Shown: positions 1 through 6,410, counted from the stretch's first letter. The stretch: DNA of 8,856 nt from DASRJW01 sp964567755 (GCA_964567755.1 CAZMNW010000050.1:1-8856), one strand, 5' to 3'. Numbers and translations: made by a program. The notes: a model not told the origin generated them from the letters alone.

Positions 1-235
1 GCTCCGAAATCGTGCGGCGGACGCGTGCCGTAAACGGAATCGTCTCGATGGCGCCAGTGGCGACCGTGAGCCGGCGCAACTTGCCGCCCTGCGAAATGAT
101 GATTGCCTGTCCGTCGCGCGCCCAGGCGTACCCCGGGAGCGCGCGGGAGATCTTGCCGCCCTCGGACATGTCGACCTCGATCGGATCCATGATCACGCGC
201 TCGGTGCCGCTCTCGAGGCGTGGCACGCCTCCGGT
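1..235 (-). pseudogene. TolB/PD40-type β-propeller protein fragment (amidohydrolase-associated type), runs off left edge
   Basis: Read on the minus strand, this stretch encodes a β-propeller segment with pieces such as VPRLESGTERV, SRALPGYAWARDGQAI and ETIPFTARVRR. The aromatic-Ala-x-Asp-Gly turn is typical of PD40/TolB blades. The IPFTARVRRT ending resembles the propeller that precedes an amidohydrolase domain in large periplasmic proteins; this is from memory of the family, not a search. The gene continues beyond base 1, so its catalytic part, if any, is not visible. Its upstream end is abnormal: no start codon or signal peptide is seen, and the frame runs directly into antisense of the carbamoyltransferase. 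The similarity seems to stop between about 190 and 235. It may be a truncated gene or half of a rearrangement or assembly junction. Confidence 0.55.
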
Positions 236-256
236 GCGCGGCCGATCGGCCCCCGC

Positions 257-916
257 ATGGAACACTCCTATTGGGGAACCGAGTACCACTCCACCGCGAT
301 CGCGGACGTGATTCGGGAGAGTGAGGTCGTCGATCAGGGGCGCTGCACGTGGACGACGCTGGAGGATGAGCCGGCGCTGTGCCACGCCACCGCTGCGCGG
401 CTGGCCGAGGGCGACATCGTCGGGTGGTTCCAGGGCCGGATGGAATGGGGCGCGCGGGCGCTCGGCAACCGCAGCATTCTCGCGGACCCGCGCCGCCGCG
501 ACATGCGCGACATCATCAACCAGAAGATCAAATTCCGCGAGCGCTTCAGGCCGTTCGCCCCGTCGATTCTCGCCGAAGCGATCGACGAGTACTTCGTCGA
601 TGCGGTGCACGACCCGTTCATGATCCAGGTGTATCCGGTCCGGCCGGACAAACGTGACGTCATTCCCGCCGTCACGCACGTCGACGGATCGGGGCGCCTT
701 CAGTCGGTGAGCCAAACCAGCAATCCGCGGTATTGGGCGCTGATCCGCGCCTTCGCCGATCGGACCGGCGTGCCCGTGCTGCTCAACACATCCTTCAACG
801 AGAACGAGCCCATCGTCGAACATCCGTCGCAAGCGGTGGATTGTTTTTTGCGCACCAAGATGGACATTCTCGTTCTTGGCCCGTTCCTGTCCCGGAAGAC
901 GAGCGAGCATGCATGA
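257..916 (+). CDS. 5'-truncated carbamoyltransferase, C-terminal (YrdC-like) domain, NodU/CmcH family
   Basis: NodU/CmcH/TobZ carbamoyltransferases make a carbamoyl-adenylate from carbamoyl phosphate and ATP and pass the carbamoyl group to a hydroxyl of a sugar or natural product. The visible 219 residues are the C-terminal domain: MEHSYWGTEY at the start, GRMEWGARALGNRSILADPR, INQKIKFRERFRPFAPS, then PAVTHVDGSGRLQSV, PVLLNTSFNENEPIV and a closing DILVLGPF. All are family landmarks. Full-length members are roughly 550-600 residues, so the N-terminal Kae1-like domain is absent. The frame is open upstream, and ALGAALEAWH (197-226) also looks like family sequence. The break is therefore further left, and ATG 257 is only the first usable start codon. 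The stop overlaps the next gene by ATGA (913-916), implying coupled translation. The fragment is unlikely to be an active transferase by itself. Confidence 0.85.
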   Translation: MEHSYWGTEYHSTAIADVIRESEVVDQGRCTWTTLEDEPALCHATAARLAEGDIVGWFQGRMEWGARALGNRSILADPRRRDMRDIINQKIKFRERFRPFAPSILAEAIDEYFVDAVHDPFMIQVYPVRPDKRDVIPAVTHVDGSGRLQSVSQTSNPRYWALIRAFADRTGVPVLLNTSFNENEPIVEHPSQAVDCFLRTKMDILVLGPFLSRKTSEHA

Positions 917-1986
917 GCTGGATGGTGACCGAAGAGCCCGCGCTGCGCGGCTTCACCGTCGAGTGGCTCGCGGGTGAGGCGCAGATTCTTTCGCGCCGGG
1001 AACGGCTCTATCGTCGAGAGCGCGATGAAAGCCCGACTTCATTGGGGCGTGTGCCGGTCGCATGGTGGCGGGCTGGGCTGAGCCGCATACGACCCGCACA
1101 ACGCTTGTTGCGGGCCATGGTCTACAACGTGGCGCCGCTGCCCGACGATTCGCTGTTCGTGACCTACGGTAGGCAGGTGGGAGTTCTTCGCAACGGACAA
1201 TACGCTGCGCTCGCCGGCCTGGTGCGTCCATGCCGGGTGCTGCGCGGCGGTGCCGCGGTGGACGACGCAGGGCACGTGTACTTCGGCGAGTATCTGGTGA
1301 ATCACGCCCGGGGACCCATGCGGGTGTATCGCCATGAAGCCGGCACGGAGCGCGTCGAGATCGTGCACGAGTTCGCAGCCGGCGCCATCCGGCACGTGCA
1401 CGGTGTAACCCGTGACCCCTTCGATCGGTCGCTGTGGTGTCTCACCGGAGATGTCGGCGACGAGTGTCGTCTCCTGCGCACGCAAGATGGTTTCCGCAGC
1501 ATCGAGGTCGTGGGCGGTGGTGACGAGACCTGGCGCTGCGTGAGTCTGCTGTTCACGGCGTCGCATATCGTGTATGCCACCGACGCCGAGTTCACGCGCA
1601 ATCGCATCTATCGCCTCGAACGCGCCACCGGCCGACGCGAGGCCATTGGCGAGTTGGATGGGCCAACCTATTACACTTACGCCTGTGGCGAGGATCTCTT
1701 CTTCGCCGTCACGGCCGAGCTGTGCCCGAGCCAAGTGGGCCGTTCGGCTGCTCTGTGGCGGTTGGATCCGACCGGACGGCTCGAGTGCCTCGCAGTCTTC
1801 GAGAAAGATCGCCTGCCCGTTTCCATTTTCCTTCCCGGGACGTTACATCTGCCACGTGGGCCCGGCCGATCCGATGAGTTCTATTTCCACGCGGTCGGAT
1901 TGCGCGCGGCGGACAATCGCACGTTCCGAGTCCGGCACCAGGCTCATGGCGGCAACGATCAATCCGCCATTCCGCTTCGATCCTGA
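913..1986 (+). CDS. β-propeller protein of unknown function, coupled to the carbamoyltransferase
   Basis: This is a 357-residue protein starting at ATG 913, inside the ATGA overlap with the carbamoyltransferase stop. The frame is open further upstream, but that part is antisense-like shadow of the transferase, so the coupled ATG is preferred. It has no signal peptide or membrane helix. The middle and end show repeating β-strand units with short turns: HVYFGEYLVN, SLWCLTGDVGDECRLL (about residues 175-187), HIVYATDAEFTRNRIYRLE, DLFFAVTAEL and AALWRLDPTGRL. This is the pattern of a six- or seven-bladed propeller of sialidase/BNR or YVTN type, though no clean Asp-box is visible. Similar stand-alone propellers occur in polysaccharide and glycopeptide clusters, so the neighbour suggests a role there. 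No enzymatic activity can be assigned. The last 28 bases overlap tail-to-tail with the thioesterase. Confidence 0.75.
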   Translation: MSWMVTEEPALRGFTVEWLAGEAQILSRRERLYRRERDESPTSLGRVPVAWWRAGLSRIRPAQRLLRAMVYNVAPLPDDSLFVTYGRQVGVLRNGQYAALAGLVRPCRVLRGGAAVDDAGHVYFGEYLVNHARGPMRVYRHEAGTERVEIVHEFAAGAIRHVHGVTRDPFDRSLWCLTGDVGDECRLLRTQDGFRSIEVVGGGDETWRCVSLLFTASHIVYATDAEFTRNRIYRLERATGRREAIGELDGPTYYTYACGEDLFFAVTAELCPSQVGRSAALWRLDPTGRLECLAVFEKDRLPVSIFLPGTLHLPRGPGRSDEFYFHAVGLRAADNRTFRVRHQAHGGNDQSAIPLRS

Positions 1987-2411
1987 ATCGTCATGAGGGT
2001 CGCCTGCATCGCGGCGATCGTGACCTGCCGGTCATCGTGGCAAGCGTGGACCTCGCCGGTGCAGACCGTGAGCGTGCGCCCGGCGCGCAAGACTTTCCCG
2101 ATCGCATGAAAACGCGGACCTGCAGCCGGTTGCATCAGATTGATCTTGAACTCCACGCTCAAGACCGCGGCTCCCGCGGGCATGAGGCTCAACGCCGCGT
2201 AGCCGCAGGCGCTGTCGGCCACCGCTGCCACGGCGCCCGCGTGCAAGAATCCGTGCTGCTGAGTGAGGTCATGTCGAAACGGCAGTTCGATGACGACCTG
2301 ACCCGGCTCGATGGCGACGAGCTCGGCGCCGAGCGTGGCCATAAAGGCCTGGCGCGCGAAGCTCGAACGGACGCGCGCTTCGAAGTCCGGATCCCGAGGC
2401 GGATGCAGCAT
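1959..2411 (-). CDS. PaaI-family hotdog-fold thioesterase
   Basis: This 150-residue protein fits the single-hotdog PaaI/YdiI-type acyl-CoA thioesterases. The signature HGFLHAG (residues 53-59), followed by AAVADSACG with Asp66, corresponds to the family's active-site loop and helix (HGG.H.G....D). The later VEFKINLMQPA strand and GKVLRAGRTLTVCTGEV are also typical. The expected role is hydrolysis of aromatic or medium-chain acyl-CoA thioesters in the cytoplasm; the substrate cannot be read. The start at ATG 2411 has GGAG about nine bases upstream. It lies 13 bases downstream of the TMEM175 stop and is probably the last gene of the NmrA-methyltransferase-channel-thioesterase operon. It ends tail-to-tail, with a 28-base overlap, against the β-propeller gene. 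Confidence 0.9.
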   Translation of the reverse strand: MLHPPRDPDFEARVRSSFARQAFMATLGAELVAIEPGQVVIELPFRHDLTQQHGFLHAGAVAAVADSACGYAALSLMPAGAAVLSVEFKINLMQPAAGPRFHAIGKVLRAGRTLTVCTGEVHACHDDRQVTIAAMQATLMTIQDRSGMAD

Positions 2412-2424
2412 ACGACGGATCTCC

Positions 2425-3033
2425 TCATGTCAAGGCGTTCGGGCGATCACGAGCCTGCTCGTGGGACAGAGCCCGTTCGATGCGGCGATCCGGAATCAGC
2501 CACCACCCCGCGACCGCGGTGTACAGGATTCCTGCGATCCACTCATGGATCATCGTCGAAAGTATCGCGACGATATAGATCACCGGGGACAACTTGCCCT
2601 TGAAGTCAGTGCCAATGGCCAGCGCCAGCAACGAGTCACGACCGTGCTCGGCGATGATCGCCCGCTGCAATAGATAATAGGAGATGGCCGCCATGAGCAG
2701 GACGAACCCATAGAGCATGGACGGCACGGCGGCGAAATGATTCTCACCCATCCAGCCGGTCACGAAGGGGACCAGCGACAACCAGAAGAGCAAGTGCAGA
2801 TTGGCCCACAAGACCGGGCCGCGAACGCGATGTGCTGCATGCAGCAAGTGGTGGTGGTTGTTCCAGTAGATTCCAAGATAAACGAAGCTCAGGACGTAAC
2901 TCAGAAACACTGGAAGGAGTGGGCGCAGCGCCGTGAGATCCGTTCCGTGCGGCACGTCCATTTCCAAGACCATGATCGTGATGATGATGGCGAGCACGCC
3001 GTCGCTGAATGTCTCGAGCCGTCCTTTTCCCAT
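2425..3033 (-). CDS. TMEM175-family (DUF1211) potassium channel-like membrane protein
   Basis: The 202-residue protein begins MGKGRLETFSDGVLAIIITI. RLETFSD followed by a hydrophobic helix is the first-helix hallmark of TMEM175/DUF1211 proteins, whose bacterial members are tetrameric potassium-permeable channels of the inner membrane. About six helices are visible: roughly residues 12-27, 40-58, 72-94, 105-124, 140-158 and 160-176, with conserved YWNNHHHL after the second. ATG 3033 is chosen over an in-frame ATG 39 bases further up because AGGAGG lies nine bases before it and because it overlaps the preceding stop as TGATG. Translation is therefore probably coupled to the methyltransferase. 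The C-terminal tail is charged and short. Confidence 0.9.
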   Translation of the reverse strand: MGKGRLETFSDGVLAIIITIMVLEMDVPHGTDLTALRPLLPVFLSYVLSFVYLGIYWNNHHHLLHAAHRVRGPVLWANLHLLFWLSLVPFVTGWMGENHFAAVPSMLYGFVLLMAAISYYLLQRAIIAEHGRDSLLALAIGTDFKGKLSPVIYIVAILSTMIHEWIAGILYTAVAGWWLIPDRRIERALSHEQARDRPNALT

Positions 3034-3518
3034 CACCGACCGCCTCCTGTGCGCCGAGATCGAGGCAGCCACCGGCCGACCTGTGCGCGATACCGGTCGT
3101 ACTCACCCGGAAACTGACGCTGGAGATGGCGCTCCTCGTAGAGCACGACCAGCGAGTGGAAGGCGAGGCCGATGGCCAGAGCATAGATCCACAATCCGCT
3201 CGCACGGAACAAGACGGTCCAACCCAGGAGCACAGTGAGAATGCCGGCATACATCGGATTCCGGGTGTAGCGATAGAGACCGCGCACGACCAGTTTGCGC
3301 GGCGGATCGATCGGCGCGGGTGTGCCACGCCCAAAGGTGGCGAAATCCCACAAGCACCAGAGGTAGATGCCGCCGCCCGCGGTGAACAACACCACGGCCA
3401 GTACGAGGAGGGCCCCCGAAGCGGGCGAATGATGCCGGGCGATGAGCGCCGGGATGTAGACGGCCACCGTTCCGGGCGCGACCAGCACGAAGAGTAGATT
3501 CTTGAGCAGGAGGAACAC
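3033..3518 (-). CDS. Isoprenylcysteine carboxyl methyltransferase (ICMT)/PEMT-like membrane methyltransferase
   Basis: This is a small integral membrane protein of 161 residues. Helices lie near residues 3-25, 36-57, 91-104 and 108-126. The diagnostic part is RGLYRYTRNPMYAG (about 79-92), followed by EERHLQRQFPGEYDRYRAQV, which form the S-adenosylmethionine and substrate site in ICMT/PEMT-like enzymes. Bacterial members are widespread and mostly uncharacterised, with lipid or isoprenoid methylation proposed. There are two possible GTG starts: AAGGAG (3526-3531) is seven bases before GTG 3518 but only one base before GTG 3524, so 3518 is preferred. The gene follows the NmrA-family gene by 27 bases and ends as TGATG with the TMEM175 start. 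Confidence 0.85.
   Translation of the reverse strand: MFLLLKNLLFVLVAPGTVAVYIPALIARHHSPASGALLVLAVVLFTAGGGIYLWCLWDFATFGRGTPAPIDPPRKLVVRGLYRYTRNPMYAGILTVLLGWTVLFRASGLWIYALAIGLAFHSLVVLYEERHLQRQFPGEYDRYRAQVGRWLPRSRRTGGGR
3043..3048 (-). promoter_or_regulatory. Ribosome binding site deciding the TMEM175-like start
   Basis: AGGAGG on the minus strand, inside the end of the ICMT-like gene, nine bases before ATG 3033. It rejects the alternative in-frame ATG at 3072, which has no comparable site and would lengthen the overlap. Confidence 0.75.
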
Positions 3519-3525
3519 CGTCACG

Positions 3526-3531
3526 CTCCTT
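3526..3531 (-). promoter_or_regulatory. Ribosome binding site deciding the ICMT-like start
   Basis: AAGGAG on the minus strand. Its distance is seven bases to GTG 3518 and one base to GTG 3524, so the shorter protein is favoured. Confidence 0.7.
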
Positions 3532-3545
3532 GTGTGCCATCGGCC

Positions 3546-4493
3546 CTATACGAGTGGAATTCGGCTCTTGTTCTCGGCCAGCCACATTGCGAATGTCTGC
3601 ATCGACGGGTTGAGCGAGCGCGCCCCATCGAGATTGCGAGCGCCGCAAAACACGTCTTCGAAGTCGCGTTTGAACTGAAACATGTTCCCGAGGTCATCCG
3701 CACCCGGAAAGCCCAAGCTGCGGTATGCGTGCGGGGAAATGTCGTTGTAGCCGACCTGTCGCCCAAGTGCCGTGCTGAGCGCGGCGGCCATTTGTGCTCC
3801 CGTCAGGTGCTCGCCAGCCACGCCGACAGTCTTGCCGATGAGATCGCGCCCGCGCTTGAAGATGCCGTATGCGCACTTGCCAATGTCCTCGGCAGCAATT
3901 CCCGGGAGTTTTTTGTCGCCCATCGGCAGTGTGAGCGCGAGCTTGCCGTCGGGGCCCTTCTTGGGGCCCATGCCGGAGTGAAGCAGGTTGTCCCAATAGA
4001 ACGACGTCAGCAAGTACGTCGTCGGCAGACCCAGATGCGCGAACACCTGGTTGGATTCGCCCTTGGCGTCGAAATGCGGCACCTTGTACTTGCCCATGAG
4101 CGTGGGCATCCGATCATCGGCAAGGGGCACCCACCGGCGCGTGTCTTCGAGTGTGGACCAAATCACATGCTGCACCCCGGCGGCCTTCGCCGCATGGGCC
4201 ATGTTGCGAGCATCCGCCATTTCCTTCTCGGGTGAAAAGTGCGCCCAGAAGAAGGTGACGCAAAAGACGCCATGGGCACCTTCGAACGCCTTGCGAAGGC
4301 TGGCTGCATCATCTACGTCCGCCTCGACAAGCTCAGCCCCGATTCGCGCCAGCTCTTTGGCTTTGTCTGCCTTGGCATCCCGGGTCAGCGCCCGGACCGA
4401 GAAGCCAGCGCTCGAGTCTCTGGCGATCGCTCGGACCAGACCGCCGCCTTGAGCGCCGGTTGCGCCAACCACTGCAATGATCTTTTCGGCCAT
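3546..4493 (-). CDS. NmrA-family NAD(P)-binding protein (HSCARG/NMRAL1-like)
   Basis: The 315-residue protein opens with a Rossmann β-α-β unit, IIAVVGATGAQGGGLVRAI, carrying the GxxGxxG dinucleotide motif at Gly10, Gly13 and Gly16. VRALTRDA (second strand) and ELVEADVDDAASL (acidic NmrA segment) follow, then HVIWSTLED in the place of the short-chain dehydrogenase active-site strand. The classic Tyr-x-x-x-Lys pair is present only as GKYKVPHFDAK, as in NmrA/NMRAL1 proteins. These act as NADP(H) sensors or atypical reductases; which applies here is unknown. The start at ATG 4493 has GAGGGAG seven bases upstream. It is the first gene of the closely spaced minus-strand run ending with the thioesterase, so its promoter probably lies in 4494-4592, but no clear -35/-10 pair was found there. 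Confidence 0.9.
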   Translation of the reverse strand: MAEKIIAVVGATGAQGGGLVRAIARDSSAGFSVRALTRDAKADKAKELARIGAELVEADVDDAASLRKAFEGAHGVFCVTFFWAHFSPEKEMADARNMAHAAKAAGVQHVIWSTLEDTRRWVPLADDRMPTLMGKYKVPHFDAKGESNQVFAHLGLPTTYLLTSFYWDNLLHSGMGPKKGPDGKLALTLPMGDKKLPGIAAEDIGKCAYGIFKRGRDLIGKTVGVAGEHLTGAQMAAALSTALGRQVGYNDISPHAYRSLGFPGADDLGNMFQFKRDFEDVFCGARNLDGARSLNPSMQTFAMWLAENKSRIPLV

Positions 4494-4548
4494 GACGCTG
4501 CTCCCTCAACCGCGGGGTCGAAACCTGCGAACCTCGGAGACCAGGCAC

Positions 4549-4568
4549 GCAGTTTAGGGCAGTTTAGG
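4549..4568. repeat. Two tandem copies of a 10-base unit
   Basis: GCAGTTTAGG occurs twice head-to-tail in the short gap upstream of the NmrA-family gene. It could be an operator or a chance duplication; no more can be said. Confidence 0.4.
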
Positions 4569-4592
4569 CCGCGGGGGAATCCGGACCCGGGT

Positions 4593-5197
4593 TCACGAAG
4601 TCGAGGGCACTCTGCGACTGCCAGAGCCGGAAAACACTTCTGGATCTCGATGGTGACGCGTGTACCGAATCCAGCTCTCCCCGGCAATGGTCGTAAGACC
4701 GAGCCCGAGCCAGAAGGACTCGCCGATCAGTTGGAGCCGAGTCAAATGCACGGTAAAAGAGAGGACGAGCCCGACGATTCGGACCGTCGCAATTCCGACA
4801 CCGGTCGCGACCATTCGGATCATCCACTCGCGGTGGCCGAGGAAGTCACGTCGACGAATGGCCCTGAAGGCGCGAAAGGCAGCGATGAGAAAAAACGCAC
4901 CGAACAATGCGACGGCGGACCGCGCCGCGAGGTCCTCGTGTGTGGACAGCGCACCGAGCAATAGCCCGGTCAAGGCGGTGGGGATTGCCGCGAAAAGCAG
5001 CAGGCGCCCAGACCGGCGATGAAACAGGGTGTGACGCCGTCGGATGCGGGCCGAGAATTGGAAGGGCGCGAGCGCGAGCACGATTCCACCGAGGACGACG
5101 TGGAACACGGTCAAGATCCCATGGGCGGCGAACCAGCGATCGAAGTCGAGAGCAGTGCCAGAAGCACGAAGCCAAACCAGACCAGGAACCGGAGCAC
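4593..5197 (-). CDS. DUF2306-family membrane protein with an apparent frameshift after the first helix
   Basis: The main frame encodes DUF2306 features: RWFAAHGILTVFHVVLGGIVLALAPFQF, then RRRHTLFHRRSGRLLL, ALTGLLLGAL, AFRAIRRRDFLGHREWMIRM and two further helices. HxxWMxR after a basic loop is characteristic. Function is unknown for the family; it is an inner-membrane protein of about seven helices. The expected N-terminal helix, VLRFLVWFGFVLLALLSTSIA, is present but in another frame from GTG 5197, and that frame closes at TGA near 5111. Joining the two needs a -1 shift (or one missing base) at about 5120-5150. Without a shift, the main frame is open up to an ATG at 5267, but that would replace the helix with unlike sequence and overlap the hydrolase remnant. 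It is either a recent pseudogene or a sequence error. Confidence 0.7.
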
Positions 5198-5223
5198 CGC
5201 ATCCGCACGGCCCGATGAGTGCG

Positions 5224-5568
5224 TCAAAGCGTGCTCCCGGCGGCTTCGTTGCCAAGGAACCGGGCATCGACGCATTCCAAGTAACCGGTCTTGTTCATCT
5301 CGGAAGCGGCCTGCTCCGCGGCGAAATTCGGCTCGGAGGCCCACATGTGGCCGATGTTCTTCAGGACCGGAATCTGATTCTCCGAGTGGGCAGTGTTGCC
5401 CAGCCCGCCATGCAGGTGGATGAGCGGCGTGCCATCCCCGTGGATTTCGTAATACATCTGGATATCGTTGACCGGTGCTCTGCCGGTTGCAGGCGTGGTC
5501 GTCATGGTCGGCGTCGAGGCGGGCCGGAAGGCTGCCAGGGAGATAGCCGCGACAAAGACCACGACCAT
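5224..5568 (-). pseudogene. α/β-hydrolase remnant with internal deletion
   Basis: The open frame of 114 codons begins with a hydrophobic secretion-like segment (VVVFVAAISLAAF) and then APVNDIQMYYEIHGDGTPLI followed by HLHGGLGNTAH. This is the first strands and the His-Gly oxyanion loop of an α/β-hydrolase. After NQIPVL it jumps to MWASEPNFAAEQ, which in this family normally lies more than 100 residues later, just before the strand carrying the catalytic Asp. The nucleophile elbow (GxSxG) and the catalytic Asp and His are missing, and the last 28 residues match nothing I recognise. It cannot be an active hydrolase. An upstream ATG near 5591 gives MIRLHTLI in another frame, perhaps the original start of the signal peptide. 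Confidence 0.65.
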
Positions 5569-5640
5569 ATGAGTGTGTGCAAGCGGATCATGGGAGTGTC
5601 TTCTTTGTCAGGGATTGAATCTGTCTTGTTATGTAAGTCC

Positions 5641-5721
5641 AGCTAACGACCTGGCGCTCACCCGCGAGCGCCGAACTCCGTTCGGCGGGTGCAGCACCCG
5701 GTTCGGCCGCGACCGCTAGCT
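5641..5721 (-). other. Palindromic block C: attC-like candidate with three tandem hairpins after the antitoxin
   Basis: The outer ends AGCTAACG (5641-5648) and CGCTAGCT (5714-5721) are complementary at seven of eight bases. Between them are three perfect seven-base stems: GGCGCTC/GAGCGCC (5653-5672), GCCGAAC/GTTCGGC (5670-5686) and CGGGTGC/GCACCCG (5686-5700). A second GTTCGGC at 5701-5707 could compete for the middle stem. On the minus strand the left end reads GTTAGCT, close to an attC R' box (GTTRRRY), and the antitoxin stop codon TAG lies in the opposite end box. The length and gene-flush position fit an attC, but the box does not fully match consensus. No T tract follows on either strand, so a classic intrinsic terminator is unlikely. 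A REP-like palindrome is the main alternative. Confidence 0.4.
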
Positions 5722-5901
5722 CGCCCTGCGATCTCCGCCTTTTTCCGCCGAGGGTCTCGGCGGAAGCGAGACAAGCTGCCGTCCCTCGTCCACGGACGCC
5801 TTCTGCAGGGCCCGGACGATGGCGTCAATGTCGTACTCATGACGCTTAGCGAGTTCGTCGCGGATGGCGCGTATCTCTTCGACGATGGGATCCCGGATCA
5901 T
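5716..5901 (-). CDS. Antitoxin-like partner of the PIN-domain toxin
   Basis: The 61-residue protein starts MIRDPIVEEIRAIRDELAKR, continues EYDIDAIVRALQ and ends in a basic, Pro-rich tail with LVSLPPRP. This is the pattern of the small partner usually found next to this PIN-toxin subfamily: a charged N-terminal helix, a D/E-Y-D-x-D-A-I segment and a C-terminal SLPPR motif. It probably wraps the toxin and neutralises it; no DNA-binding fold is obvious in so short a chain. The start at ATG 5901 has GGAGGAG five bases upstream, inside the end of the toxin gene, and follows the toxin stop TAG by two bases. Translation is therefore probably coupled. The stop lies in the end box of palindromic block C. 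The gene order is toxin first, antitoxin second. Confidence 0.75.
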   Translation of the reverse strand: MIRDPIVEEIRAIRDELAKRHEYDIDAIVRALQKASVDEGRQLVSLPPRPSAEKGGDRRAS

Positions 5902-5903
5902 GG

Positions 5904-6374
5904 CTACTCCTCCGTCAACTCCTCTGGCGTGCAGATCACCGGTGGAACCACGCCAGCGGTGCGACACACACGATCGATCATAGCACGCGTGGCGGCGTTG
6001 GCGATGTGCGCGCAGTTCCACGTAAGGAGGAAATCCATCCCGTTGACGGCCGCCACCGCTATATGGACAGCGTCCACAGCCGCCTTCGCCGGCACGGCCT
6101 GCCCCGTGACGAGGTCGCGCGCCAAGTTCGCAGCCGCCTCGGTTACGGCCAGGACCGGGATCCCCTGGAGCGCGGCGATCCGTCGAGCGGCCGCACTCGG
6201 ATCGCCGCCGGCCGCTTCCTGTAGGACCGCTTCCGACACGAAGAGATCGAAGCGCTCGCGCCCCTGCCACCACTCGCTCGTCAATTGCTGATGCGCGGCG
6301 AGCACAAGGTCGCGACTCAGAAGTGCAGTCAGATAGCTGACGATGGTCGTTTCAAGGTAGACCCGGGGTTTCAC
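5904..6374 (-). CDS. PIN-domain toxin, VapC-like (type II toxin-antitoxin)
   Basis: The 156-residue protein has PIN-domain landmarks: VYLETTIVSYLTA at the N-terminus (Glu8 where most VapC proteins have Asp), FVSEAVLQEAA (Glu48, Glu53), AVDAVHIAVAAVNGMDFLLTWN (Asp101, Asn120), and a closing VICTPEEL. These acidic residues bind the metal for ribonuclease activity; VapC toxins typically cut tRNA or rRNA, but the target here is unknown. The start is GTG 6374 with GGAGG four bases upstream; an ATG ten bases earlier opens only a four-codon frame (MEAT). The antitoxin follows directly. The start lies 36 bases from attC-like site B, a typical distance for a cassette gene. Toxin-antitoxin pairs are frequent passengers of cassette arrays, which they stabilise. 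Confidence 0.88.
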   Translation of the reverse strand: MKPRVYLETTIVSYLTALLSRDLVLAAHQQLTSEWWQGRERFDLFVSEAVLQEAAGGDPSAAARRIAALQGIPVLAVTEAAANLARDLVTGQAVPAKAAVDAVHIAVAAVNGMDFLLTWNCAHIANAATRAMIDRVCRTAGVVPPVICTPEELTEE

Positions 6375-6410
6375 GTCGCCTCCATGATCTCAACGAACAC
6401 AATCGAGTCG

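Noticed and set aside
733..912. N-terminal extension of the β-propeller protein by 60 residues
   Set aside because: This part overlaps the conserved C-terminal domain of the carbamoyltransferase in another frame, and its start lacks a ribosome binding site; ATG 913 is coupled by ATGA.
1039..1734. Minus-strand open frame of 231 codons opposite the β-propeller
   Set aside because: The plus strand shows coupled start and repeated strand patterns; the minus translation looks like GC-rich shadow with no motif.
3534..4235. Long plus-strand open frame opposite the NmrA-family gene
   Set aside because: It is antisense shadow of a gene with clear motifs; its translation has no recognisable domain and it has no ribosome binding site.
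5591..5640. Promoter for the hydrolase remnant (CTGACA and AT-rich stretch)
   Set aside because: No -10 hexamer at proper spacing could be found; the AT-rich patch alone is weak evidence.
5641..5721. Block C as a Rho-independent terminator for the toxin-antitoxin genes
   Set aside because: Strong stems are present, but no T run follows on the minus strand, where the sequence continues GTTAGCTGGACTTAC.
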